Positions 46,821-58,674 of a DNA stretch of 64,000 nt are shown piece by piece. The stretch covers positions 52,861,559-52,925,558 of the forward strand of contig OY754332.1 of NCBI GenBank assembly GCA_963573305.1, in the 5' to 3' direction. Made by a program: the position numbers and the translations under genes. The notes below the pieces were generated by a model, which was not told the DNA's origin, made no database searches, and saw only the letters and a list, made by a program, of their open reading frames with translations. Within the stretch, counting starts at the first letter, position 1. Every line of letters begins with the position of its first letter. The DNA is from Pyrrhosoma nymphula. Lineage: Eukaryota > Arthropoda > Insecta > Odonata > Coenagrionidae.

Positions 46821-47303
46821 AAAGGACCCCAGTCTCAACTCTATATTATTGGAAAGAGCTCGCCATGAAATGCATAAAAAATAAAATGAAAGTCAAATTT
46901 GCTGTGTTCCTTTAGAACTGATTTCAGTTAGACATAAGTCTGCTTTGTAGTAAGGGAAGCTACAGATGAAGACAATCGCTAGAATTGGCTTGATATAAAT
47001 ATACATGAAACGGATAGAGAAGTTTATTTTTACGGAAGTTATCTGACCTATTTGCATAGTTTTAGAAATGCATTCATGTACTTTGGAACTTATTTTGGGT
47101 AGACCTCGAGGAAAAAAAGCGACTTCCACCGACAAATATTATTGAAAATATATACCTTCAAAAGTATTTAATAATGTTTCTGCAACCTCCATAAGTTAAT
47201 TTTAAGGAGTAAAATTTCTTTCCCAAAAATAAAACCTTTGGTTTATTGAAAGATTAAGGCTGCACACCATTAATTTTAATCTATTTCACTCAAAACAACG
47301 GCG
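46821..47303. other. Unassigned
   Basis: Nothing recognisable. Confidence 0.4.
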
Positions 47304-47540
47304 TTAAGTTTCTATAGGCTTTTTCACACGAGGTACTTTATTGCTCATTCTTTATTGCAACTGTATGTATGGATGAGCAGTGAAAATTGCGTCGTGTAAA
47401 GCGGGGACTTGCTAGAATGACTGCGAGAACTCATGAACAAAAGGTATGAAAATAGCCCCTTCTCTTATTCCGTGCTTGCATTCTCGCATTTTCTGTTCAC
47501 CAAACTGCGCAATTAAGTGCCTCGTGTATAACGATCTTAA
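47304..47540. mobile_element. TTAA-flanked miniature element, copy 3 (diverged)
   Basis: TTAA at 47304-47307 and at 47537-47540. It shows degraded termini (CACACGAGG and CCTCGTGTATAACG), an inner CGTCGTGTAAAGCGG, and GAATGACTGCGAGAAC leading to AAAATAGCCCC, in the same order as the 21.5- and 36.2-kb copies. At 237 bp it is close in length to the first copy. Confidence 0.6.
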
Positions 47541-49227
47541 AAATCTTTTTCGGGGCCATTTGTGAAAAATATTATTAAGTGATTTTACATGTTGCATGAT
47601 CAAATTATTCCACTAGGCGTTGAAATGTGTGGGTACTATAAATGAGATTTTCTCCTAGATATATTGCTGCTTCATCGGCAGGAATCTAAACTTACTGCAA
47701 ACTTCGACGAAAGCGTAACAGGGATAAAAGTAAACCTCGAACGCTTCAATGTATGAAACCCGTGGAGATAAACTTTACGACACGCATTTCTTTCCAAAAT
47801 GTCCCTTTTCACGCAATCACTTAAGAGCACTCAAATGCAAAGCAAGATGTTATTATCTAGCCAAAAATATTTTAATTTCATAGGTGCTCCTCCATAATAT
47901 GCCTATTGGACATTATCAAATTTTATGAAAGCCATGAATTATAGCTTCGACAGGAAACTGTTCTTTCCCGAAACTAAAATATTGTAAACTAAATATGAAA
48001 GTAATCTCTACTCATTCTAAATCCATACCGAGTTTTTATCAACAAATCACGGGTAACGCTGGTAACTGCACTAATCATGACGTTCTTCAGGGTCTGGCAC
48101 AAGATTGATGTGGGAGATATCGATATGTATTTCGATAACAGTTCATATCCGCTTCTAAAAAAAAATATTACATTTAAAACCTTTCCATTCTTCGGTGCTT
48201 TTAGTTCGATCAGGAATTTCTTAAATGCTATCCTTAAGTTATTTATTTCCGAAGAGAGTTCTTTACATATACTGGCAGGAAATTGATTATAATCTGGGCA
48301 TTCATTTAATGTAGCTAATAATTGCATGCAACTAGCCACTCAAGCTCAGTGTCTTTTGCGATATTACATCGACCTTTACGCCCTCTTCGCGGTCTATCCG
48401 CAGCCATGACACCGCTATTGCTTTTGTATTCAGGTGGTTGAAAGAATTTTCACGTGTACATAAGGGGTTACCAATTTGCAGCAGAATGTCACAATATTTG
48501 CAAGGATGAGAGACAGTAGCAATCCAAAAGATTGCGGGAACACTGCGAAAGGCGGCGTTGGAATCCGATCAAATTGCCGTAGAGGAGGATTTGATTCAAA
48601 GCCCCCCGATACGTTCACATCCGCTTCCTCCAAACATCATTTCAGGTCTTAAGTTACCTTTCAACTAGGAGTCCCCCAACGTTTTTCCCGAACTTTATGC
48701 ACTGATACAATTTCAGAAAAAAGCATAAGTCGTTTATTCCGAATTCAATATTTCGCATTTTTGGAAATCGCATTTAGGTGCTCCGCAGCTTCTTCCTCCC
48801 CGCCCCCTCCCCCTCCCAATTTCCGCTCCCCTTTTACCGAACCGCTTCGACGGCGAATGGCGACGCCTTCCTGAAGATCCTGGCTCCGCGATGAGATATT
48901 TGCCCTCCCGCCGCACATTCCCCTCACCGCCCAAGGACCAGTGCCATTTGGCCATACTAAAGTGATCTCAGCCATTGGCCAGAAGAATGCGACAATAATG
49001 AACTAATATGCTTCCCACTAAAGTATTTTTTATCAACTCTAGGTCAAAGAATAGACAGCAGGACACCCTATACAGGCAGCAAAATCACAAACAAACAGTA
49101 TAAAGTTGACGGCTCAGTTGCATCAGTTTTTCACTGAAGGACTTTTGCTGCCATTAGGTAAATAATACCAGAGAACGATCGCAGCTTTCAAATAGATACA
49201 TAAACTTCTTTACTTAAAGCCTTTTCC
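47541..49227. other. Unassigned, one 116-codon frame
   Basis: The minus frame 48339-47989 (MASCMQLLATLNECPDY, then ELSSEINNLRIAFKKF) looks protein-like at its start but matches nothing I know. The C/G-rich strip at 48780-48850 gives Gly/Arg-rich overlapping frames that are compositional. Confidence 0.3.
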
Positions 49228-49767
49228 TTAAGGTGGCTGGAGCGATTTTTGTTAAAATACAGATTTGAGTGAAACTTTGCATACGTGTCCTTATTTGTAA
49301 TATCTATCGATAAAAGTGAAAAAAACTGTATGCTACCGATTTGGTTTCCTGGCAATTCAATGATATTTTAACAAGTACTCTTATGGCACACGGCATATAT
49401 TGTGAAAAAAATCGATTACGTATATACAGATTATCTCTTAAATGCGAAATAAGAAGTTTCGTATTATTATAATTGCTACTAAGAAATATCAAGGTATCAT
49501 TCCGAGTAAAAATAGCGTATTTAGGTATGATTTTCTCGTAAATTTCGAATTTCGCGCCGAAAATCCAAGTCAAAACAATACTTTAATTGATGCAATTTTT
49601 TTAAATGTAACACTTGCATCATATTCACTACTGCATTTATGGTTATTTCCAACGTATAAACTTGTACTTGAGTGAAATGTGGTCCAAGAATATTTTTTTT
49701 TGACTTACTTGAAAAATTATTAGAATGTACCTTCAACGATTCACGATTACCGCTCCAGCCACCTTAA
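49228..49767. mobile_element. 540-bp TTAA-flanked element, better copy
   Basis: TTAA (49228-49231) is followed by GGTGGCTGGAGCG. The right end is CGCTCCAGCCACC followed by TTAA (49764-49767). The 13-bp inverted termini are exact. The interior has only short frames, so it is non-autonomous. The copy at 43.8 kb is its older relative. It shares TTAA targeting, but no terminal sequence, with the GGCCGTTTTACACGG family. Confidence 0.8.
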
Positions 49768-50550
49768 GGGACGAGATTGTGACTTTAGAGTCTCCAATTC
49801 CGCCGAGCCACTTGTCGCAATTACAAAACCGTATTACACAACAAAAACTAATAAATGGAGATTTCAATATGACCTACATTGCTGGGTCATAGTCAAATAG
49901 GAATGAATAGGTACAATATATCAACAAAAATGGATGTACGAATATCAAAACTTTTGATATGCAATATGATCCGCTTTCCAGGCGATGGGTCACTTCCACA
50001 GTACGATTAAAATAAACAGCATGAAGAACTTAAAGAAAGATATATCTACTCGTGGGAAAAAAATCAGCATTATTGAAATGTACCCTTGGGAAAAGAAACC
50101 CACGAGAGGAAAACATCCGCAAAAGAAGGGGGACGTGGAAAAGCTGAGAGACCTACTGACAGAGAAGCTTGTAGAAGGCGTTGAAGTGATTACTCCATCC
50201 TACAACCGACAAATGAAATTCTGGCATCCGCTTATCTCACTCTTCAGCGTGATCATTTATCAAGTACTTAATATTCCTATGTTTGATTTTTGCATAACCG
50301 ATACTACCAACCCATTGAATCGCTGAACGGTCGAAGAATACCGCGTTCATTTCTGGATTGCGGAAGAAACTCAAGAGCCCCAGTCAGGGTTAAGCCATGT
50401 GGGTCATGAGGAGAGCGCGTAGTTAGTTTTACTTTCCGTTTTTCAGGCACTCCCCCAACGCTTACCGATTTCTTGTTCCGAGCAACAACTCTCCCTTACT
50501 TCGTCGGCAATTTCCTATAGGGAAGGAACGATTTCCCCGCAGCCAAGTGC
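49768..50550. other. Unassigned, one 113-codon frame
   Basis: The plus frame 49985-50326 has a Lys-rich first half (EKKPTRGKHPQKKGDVEKL) and a hydrophobic end; no family recognised. Confidence 0.3.
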
Positions 50551-50817
50551 CAGGGGCGGATTAAGGTCGTCGTTTTCAGGTGAGAGGGGTGGCGTGTCGC
50601 TAAATTCCGGGGGGTCTGGAGAATAGTGAAGTGAGGGGTCCGGAGCTCCTGCGTTTACACTGTTCTGGAGAGTAGCTTAAGGTATAGTACAAATTATCTT
50701 CACACATTGTATATTGAGATGGAAAAATAAAACATCGCGTTGGAAAACAACCTTGATTATGACAATTTCTTCTATTTTCCCAGGAATGAGCGGGGGGGCC
50801 CCTTTAATCCGCCACTT
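50551..50817. mobile_element. hAT-like miniature element
   Basis: It begins CAGGGGCGGATTAAGG and ends CCTTTAATCCGCCACTT, so the core GGCGGATTAA is inverted at both ends, with G runs just inside as in the 46.3-kb element. The outermost bases at the right end differ, and no 8-bp duplication is visible. Confidence 0.55.
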
Positions 50818-52715
50818 CAGGGCTGTTAGAACTAAATCAGCGTCGGCAAAAAGTGAATGCTCGATGATGCTTTACTTTTTTCCTCGAAACACCTTTTTTG
50901 TCCACATTTCATCCCTAAGAATTTTCTCCGACAAAAATGACGGCGGAACCCTTTTATGAAGCCGCGTCCACACTGCTGCGAGTCCGCACATCAAAATTTA
51001 ACAACCCAGATTCAAGAGAAAACAGAGCCTTATTACTCCTCTTTTGTTTGACTGAGGAATCCATTAACCTTCTACTATAAATACGGTATCTAATATCTCA
51101 CTTTTTGCTACACGTGCGGAAACGAAAAATATGGAATAAATAGTGTCTATGCAAAGCTTAACCTTTCCACGCACAAGAAGTATTCGTTGAAGCAGAAAAA
51201 AATCCAGTTTTTCAAATGGACGAGGTATCCTTTCCAAATCCTTGAGTCGGAAATTTAGTTTAAAATTAGCCAACCATTACATAAAGAAGAATTGTATCTG
51301 CAGATGATCGGTTTTCACCGAAAGAATAATGAGTTAAAAAGGAGACGCTAACATATTTTAGAACCCTTAGAAAGAAGAAGCAAGAACTACCACTGGAGGG
51401 CAAAAAAAAGAAGGAACTAGAATATTGTTCCATGAGCAACGAAAAACATTTTACGCCTTAGTCAATTCCTGAAATAACAGTTTTGTAGCTCAACAAAGAG
51501 GGGTGCTAATTTCTTTGATCAAATGCGTACGAACTTTGTTCCACGAGCAGACGTTCAGGCTATATCCTACGGCTATTACTGCACTATTTTGAGTATTAGT
51601 GCTCTAAAACATTGTTCTGTAGAAGACATTGAATAACAGTGAAGGGAATAAGGTTAGAATAAGCAAAACTGCATGTCAATTATAGAATATTTTCAAATGA
51701 ATTTTGGTTTAAAGGAGATTCTGCAATGCTTATGTAACAGATTCTTGTAGAGAGTAACTTTCTTTCTACGCATAAAGAATCGCCAGACCCTAAAAGACCC
51801 TTAAAATTCAACCAAAGAAGTCAAAAAGAGCTGGTCGCTTCTTGTGTCCACAAGCTAAAGACACGAAAACACCTAAGAAAACACGAACAATCCGTTAGCA
51901 AAGATTATTAATCGGATGATTCACGCAAATATTGTTATCATACGATATTTCAAATTTATCCATGATACTTTTTCAATACTATGTTTTCTCTGATTTGCGA
52001 ATGCCTAATCCGTACAGTTTCTTTGAAAACAACTCATAATATGGCTATGATTTCTACTATAGGTTTTGAGCATTATTTTCTAAATTCCAAAATAAACATC
52101 AAGGATAAACGGTAAAAACTTTAAAATGTTCACAATAATCAGTGTTTAAAATTTTAATGTGACAAAATAAATATTATGGAAGAAAAATGCATTTCTTGTT
52201 CGGTGAGCATTATCATATGGTTCACAACACGCGTGTACAAATAACAATTAAAGTATATTATAAAAAAATTGAAACGCATTTTCAAAACGCATATTAATAT
52301 AATTTGAATAAGTACGTATCTCGGAATTCATAAATACCTACGCAGTCAGAAGTGACCTAACTGTGTAGTTGGATTTTCGACTTTCACCCGAGTACTAAAA
52401 TAACATAAATTAAAGATTTGAGACCAAAATGGTCGATGGAAGCCTTGCTTTTGAACTTCGCTGCTCTGCAAGCCGGAAGTTAACTCCGCACACCGATTCC
52501 CAGAAGCAGACAGATAGAACACTTGTTGCTTCCGAGCCGCCATGCTAAAGGAGACTGCACAAAGCGATAGGAATAAAAACATGATGTATCGACAGAGAGA
52601 ATGACTTAGTTGACCGGCGATATTACTTACTCAAAAGAGCTACTATTAGTCTGTCTAATTTTGTTTAGTTAGAAGTTTTAGTATTAGTAAATACTTTTCG
52701 ACTAAGGCCTACCCT
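50818..52715. other. Unassigned
   Basis: Nothing recognisable; short frames only. Confidence 0.4.
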
Positions 52716-52758
52716 GCCTACCATTAGTCTTTCTCAAAAAGAAAAACTAATGGTAGGC
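52716..52758. repeat. Perfect hairpin, 13-bp arms
   Basis: GCCTACCATTAGT (52716-52728) and ACTAATGGTAGGC (52746-52758) pair exactly across 17 bases. Confidence 0.7.
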
Positions 52759-52796
52759 TTCGCGTTTGAAGAAGAGAATACTATCGACTCGTATTC

Positions 52797-52834
52797 GTTA
52801 CTGCGTATATTCACAAATGGATATACGCAGTAAC
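52797..52834. repeat. Perfect hairpin, 14-bp arms
   Basis: GTTACTGCGTATAT (52797-52810) and ATATACGCAGTAAC (52821-52834) pair exactly across 10 bases. It lies 38 bp after the previous hairpin. Confidence 0.7.
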
Positions 52835-55224
52835 CTATGTCAGAATTGGTATCACATAACACGGAATATATGGGAAAAGTATCAACCAAAATTTTCCGAT
52901 AAAAAGGCGCTCAAGATGCCGCAGTTATTGTGAATATACGGTTGAGACAAGCGACACGCGAACCACAGGCATAAAATATTTACCTTATTGGTCAGAGACG
53001 TATCGGAAAAGCTGAGCAGAAACGAAGAGAATTCTCAGAGAACCGACGTTATCAAAGAATTCTAACGATCAATATGCTGCTACATAGAACAAGTGAGAAG
53101 GTAAGATGTTAGCAAAGGAACTAAACATGTAGGTATTTATTTTCACGCATCTAACGACGAAGATATAACTCGCATCACAGAGGGACACATCCTCATAGGG
53201 ACTGCCTTTTTTTACAGAACACACGAAAAGGACAAGCTTATGGCGAACAATCACGAGAAAGACGACGTAATATGTACTCCTAAAGAGTGATGAGGCAAAT
53301 AAAAACAAGCAGATTGAAACTTCATTTAAATAAATAAGCATTAATGGAGACCTTCCGAAAATCATTTTTAGAATCCCAACGCTGGCGATGATGAATTGAC
53401 AGTATCTCATTTAGAATATCTAGTTTTAAAACAATAATTACAGAAAGATTGGCAGAATGGCTTTTTTATACAAAAGTTGGATGTTCAGATAAATAACGCG
53501 ATTGACAGTTGTTTTCATCGAACATTCCCACATTTTAACGGTTCACCTTTCCATCAGAATTTAATTTCACAAATTCCAAATCCTAAGGACGCTTCTAAAA
53601 GGGGTTTTAACAGCAATTACACAAAAACATCCTTCAACATAAATAAAGTGAAATTAAAATGGATAAATTATCCTCATGCATTATTAAATGATGCATGACG
53701 TGCAGTTCTGATGACTTTATGTTGGCTTATACGGATATCTTCACTGAAGACGACCGATTAGAACTCCAGTTCCCCTCAAAATATACACCCGGATCACAGC
53801 CACAATTTCACTGGGAAACGTGCACGTGAGACAGTTTCCCTGTTAGACTTCTTACCCTCTGCCCCGCACACACGGTCACAATTGCACCGGGAATCGCCAA
53901 AGAGAGGGAAGTTTTTATCAACCGGCCAGGTTTAGATCTGTTATGTTCAGTGAAACCAAGGACACATCATGGAGGATGTGGCTCTTCACCACGCATGGCG
54001 ATATAGACAGAAAATGTGCATGTTCTGCCTGTTGTCCCGCCCAAGGATTATGCATCCCACACCCCCTCAGTTAAGGGTGATTTCTGTTGGGACCACTATT
54101 TCCCTGAATCTAGTAAGAGCATCCACCGGTACTGTGCATAAATCTTATTTTGATCTAACCATTAGCTTTGATAAAACTTCCGACTTAAACGCAATTACAT
54201 AGTAGTTTTCGCAATTCCTTCCTGACTTTCCTTCCTGACTTTTCGTACTTTATGAGTTGTATATTAATGTAGAAAATCTTAGCAAAGAGGAGGTTAAAAT
54301 GTTAGGATCTGGTTTGTCTACCAGCATTTGAAAGCATTCATCACCTTAGAAAGATAACTGAAAAAAGGCTGGGTCAAAGAGAATAATCGCACGGATTATT
54401 TACTAACGGCCATCGATAGCGAATATACGCCTTAATATTCTAGTTTTCTTGTCCTTTTATGAGAGGCATTTAGAAATTTCTGAGCCCAGTATAATGTTCG
54501 AGAAAGACTTTTCAACCGACAGCTCCGCACGTGGAGAAGGGTGGAGTGCGAGGAGCACCGGAATATTGAGGTATTGAAACCGGTATTATCGTCCAGATGT
54601 ACTGAAAAGAGCAAACACTACTATTTGACGGATCGAAAGGTAACACATGTATTTCATTTCAACCCAAATGAGGTGATCTCCGCGGTGTTTCGTGCAGGCA
54701 AGTAACGCCTGGTGCTGCCATTTTTTTCAATAGCCTTTTGATATAGTCAGAAGATAAGTATGTCATTATAAACAATAGTCAGCAGCAATGCATTATCCAG
54801 ACGCAGAACTTTCACTTACCCAAATGTACTAGGTGAAATATTTTCAACTCAACAAAGATGTTAATCACAGTTTCCTAGTCAATTTTATCAAATACTATTA
54901 GATCAACTTTGGCTCTAAGTAATTTAACATTTATTTTATGACAGCCGATTTACCCCAGTCAAATAGCTCTCCGATTGAACTTTGACAAAATAAAAGAAAA
55001 ATCAGAATAATTGCGATTATTTCCTCCTTTTTTTCTGTGATCAACGTCGCAGTTTAAGATCTAAGCATTATGTTTTGAGAAGTACATTTTCACTGATTTT
55101 TTTTGCCTATGTTTCTTCTACTGCGCATAGATTCTTATTTTTAAATAATTAGTTTGCAAATCTTTCACTAAGCATATAGAACCAACTGAGAAATAGCTTC
55201 CATTAAAATTATTTTAATAGCATT
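52835..55224. other. Unassigned
   Basis: Frames at 53069-53410 (minus, hydrophobic), 53477-53698 and 53969-54202 (plus) are not recognisable. A short tandem CCTTCCTGACTTT pair occurs near 54218-54243. Confidence 0.35.
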
Positions 55225-55600
55225 CGTCAAGGAGGATTAAGGTGTCTAAGTGTGAGCGCACGATACATTACTGGAAAAATGAACGGAGAGAATTACCGAC
55301 GAATTTCTACGAAGAGTTAAACATAAAAGGTATAAAATGAAAATTCTGAGAAGAAGAATGCAGAACTTATTGTGTACATTTTGTGAAAAAACGGCCTTTG
55401 AAAGCTATCATGGAAGGAGAAAAGAACTGGTAGAACTTTCTAGGGAGAACAGGCATGGAATACATCAGAAAAATGACTATGAACGTTAAAATGAAGACTT
55501 ATGAAGAAATCAAACAGCTAAAGGTGAGTGGAGAGCTTGCAAGCCGATCTTCGGACTGACGATTGCGGATGATATTTATGGATTAAGACAGCATCAATTA
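55225..55600 (+). pseudogene. LINE C-terminal fragment, RTE-like
   Basis: Broken plus frames give ILEKMNERREL-like text near 55270 (after an indel), then CRTYCVHFVKKRPLKAIMEG near 55370, then MEYIRKM, KTYEEIKQL and SRSSD-stop-RLRMIF. A YI--I block, a Y-x-x-LK block and a final SD-RL-MM ending occur at the C-terminus of many insect RTE/endonuclease-RT proteins. At least two frameshifts and a stop are present. Confidence 0.55.
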
Positions 55601-57849
55601 CGATACCTGGGTAGAATATTACAAAGGCATAGGACTGAAGTAGCGATCTTCACTTAAGTGCGTACTCTAAGGCTTGAAGGAGGGAACTAAGCTGACTCAA
55701 CTCGTCTTTTCAAGCGTAATTTCTACTCAGCTTCGTGTTATTCCACAAGGGCACTCCAACTCTTCTTTGCAAACCCTATGCCACACATATTACCTCCTTC
55801 GGCTGGCATTTTCATTCCGCATCCTTAAAAAAAGCTAATTTTATTTATAATTCTTCGGTCAAGCTTTGCAAAAAGAGCCTGATATTAATGAATTTCTCCA
55901 TTCAGCTAAAGAGGTCGGTAGGATAAATGAAAGCCGTAAAACACAGCAGTAAATTCTAAAATATTGAAAATACTTAAGCATAATCAATGCTTGCACTTAA
56001 AAGTGACATTCAAGAGTGAGTGCGTTTAAAATAGCAACTTCGATGACTAGCAAGTCTAACGTTATGGACATTGGTCAAGATTATGTTTTTAGATCATATT
56101 TTTCTTTTTTTTTGCTTTCTCGAGAACATATTTTTTAAACATATGCAATTGATAAAATACACGAATTTCCCTATTCTGTAAGAAAGATGGTTGCAAGCGA
56201 AGAGTATTAAAACGATAATTTTTAATCATTGAACGCATAATTACATTTCCCCCTCAGCGCATTCTATGAAAGGGAAATATTTAGTATGACGACATGATAA
56301 TTCCTATTATTACTAAAACACGGTAGTGGTTGAGTATCTTCCCCTGATTACAGTATAAATGATAGCTCAATGCACGAGTGTTTGAGGATTGAGAAAAGAC
56401 GCTTTAGTTATTGACCAATAGGAAGGATATGGGACTCGTTGGACTGCATTTATTCTTTAACTACATAGTGAACGCGTTGCAAAGGGTGTGGCGAGCATGC
56501 CCATGTTTTTATCGTAGACTCCACATATTCTTTCGTCGTTTGTGGGTTCTTTAATATTGTAATAGGCATGCTATCTAGGGGTGTGTGGAAACATTCTCGG
56601 AATTCAAACTTTCGGATGGCATTGGCAATTCGACGTGAAAAATTGCTGATGAAAGGAATTTTGCGCCGTATGCATGCCTCGGTATTGAAATTTGTCGCGA
56701 GCTAATTTCTCGAACTACTACTACTTGCTACTTGTTGGCGCAGTTAATTTTCCATTGTATATGTAGTCTAGCTAATAACGGCGAGATAGACGGTCACCTT
56801 GCTCCCTATATTTCTGCAGACAATGCACTGAATTGAACGGACGGTAATTTCTGCATACTTAAACCTTGACAATTTAATATAATAATAAACAATTTAGAGA
56901 TTAACTGATGTAGGACAATGGATTAAGATATTATTTCTCATTAAAGTGGACAGAAGTAGATAAATAGGTAACGTCAACGGATACCAATTTGGCATTGGGC
57001 AGCTGTTTAAGATTTGGGTGGTCCTTGAAATACATTACCCTACATGCCGATCCCGTAGTTTTGTTTACTCACCGAAAGTTTACGAAACATCGAATTTAGA
57101 TTGGGTTTAATTATACTATGAGATACATTCATACTGGCAGCAACTGGTATGATTGGATCGTCTTATTTAGGAAATTAATATAATCCACATTATATAGGCG
57201 GTAAAGTTGGAGAATATCTCACTCCCATTAGCGTGTAAAGCACTTTCATAGATAAACAGAGAAATTTGGATTAAGAAAAGCAAGAGAATTGAGCGACACG
57301 CGCTGTGTACAACCGTTAGTGTAATAAAAAAGCCTTATTTTGTACTCATGAAATGACGATAAAGATTCAAAATGTTTTGATGGGAAGGGTGGATAAAGGC
57401 GTGGAGGGTTTACGCTACAATTAAGTAGAAAGGAGAGATTACCAGGAGCTATGAGACAAATGTCTGAGGAAAAATAAACAGTTTCTGATGTTGTAATTGC
57501 AATAGAGTTGTTAATGAAAGATGGATACGCTACTATTTCCACCGATAGTTGAAAACCTCACGTGGTCCAATACGGCTCGTATGGAATATTTTACAGTAAA
57601 ATGCCATTGAAATCATAGTTTTAGCCGTTATATGGGTATTTAGAGCCAAAATAAAGATCAAATCAGGAATAGGTGTCATTATATGCGTTTTAAGCTGTTT
57701 ATTCGAACCGAAAGTCTTGATGCGAGAAACACAATTTCTAAATATTGTAAAAATAATCTTTCTACACTACGCTTGAGCATGTAATCGACTGAAATATGCA
57801 TAGCTTATAGAAGTTTAGTAGCAATTAAGGACGTTGGCCTATGGCATAC
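55601..57849. other. Unassigned
   Basis: Nothing recognisable apart from short frames (55735-55926 plus, 57246-57542 minus). Confidence 0.4.
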
Positions 57850-58560
57850 GATTCAACAACAATCAATTGGAACAAAGAGAAGAATAACCCACCAAATCTA
57901 TATAAACCATGTCACAACAGTGAGAATGAAGCATGATAGAAATAAATAAGCTAAAATAATGGAATGAGTTAGACAAGGATGCAAACTTTCACCGGAACTG
58001 TACAACATATTCCTGAAAGAAGTCCTCCAGTAAGCCCAAGAAGGGAGAATCAAAGGAATTAAGGTGTCTGGAAGAAAACGAAAATCCTGGCATGTGGATG
58101 AGAGAAGCTGAACATTTTCCTACAAGGAACAAGTCAAATCCTTCACCTGCCATGTAAGCTGCAAGATATGGAATTGAAGAAGTTCAACGGACTCTAAGCA
58201 AAGAACGGTTAGAGGCCAAAAATTATTCAGAACGAAAAAAACATGTTGGGTTCAAAGAAAATAGGATTACCAAAAAGGAATAAATACCTGGAGACTGTCG
58301 CGAGGAGTTGTGTGCTATATGGCTTAAAGACATGAAGCGTCGGAAAGATGGAACAGGAGAGAATAGAAGCATTTGAAACTTGATGCTGGAGGTGGAATTC
58401 TGAAGATCAAATGGACGGATAGGATCAGAAACGAGGAAGTGTACAGAAATTAGAAGATGAGAAAACATTTGGAGCACAATCGGGAAGAGAAGTTCCAGAT
58501 GGATCGGCCACACTACAGCTACTGGAGAGACAATGGATTTATAAGGAACATGATGATAAT
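57850..58560 (+). pseudogene. LINE reverse transcriptase fragment
   Basis: The plus strand carries the RT motif VRQGCKLSPELYNIF (from 57968), then EGRIKGIKVSGRK. After losses it continues with VLYGLKT-like, ERIEAFET and CWR blocks near 58340-58390, and KTFGAQSGKRSSRWIGH near 58465. RQGC-x-LSP is the conserved turn of the polymerase; the A-F-E-x-W-CWRR and WIGH blocks follow it in RTE-like elements. The expected catalytic Asp-Asp box is not found, and there are stops and shifts. It ends in an (ATA/ATT)n-like tail at 58552-58576. Confidence 0.65.
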
Positions 58561-58623
58561 AATAATTATTATTATTAGAAAGGTAAATTAAAGGGAAAGC
58601 CCCACGAAGAAGACAGAGGGACC

Positions 58624-58674
58624 AAAGTAAAACGGGATAAGAGGGACATACGGAAAGTAAAACGGGATAAGAGG
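58624..58674 (+). repeat. Direct repeat, period 30 bp
   Basis: A 21-base unit starting AAAGTAAAACGGGATAAG is present exactly at 58624-58644 and 58654-58674, just after the LINE fragment. Confidence 0.8.

Noticed and set aside
48734..48975. Two overlapping Gly/Arg-rich minus frames
   Set aside because: Both arise from the same C-rich strip on the plus strand; compositional artefact.
53069..53410. 113-codon hydrophobic minus frame, considered as a chemoreceptor exon
   Set aside because: Hydrophobicity follows from A+T-rich codons; no receptor motif or splice context is seen.
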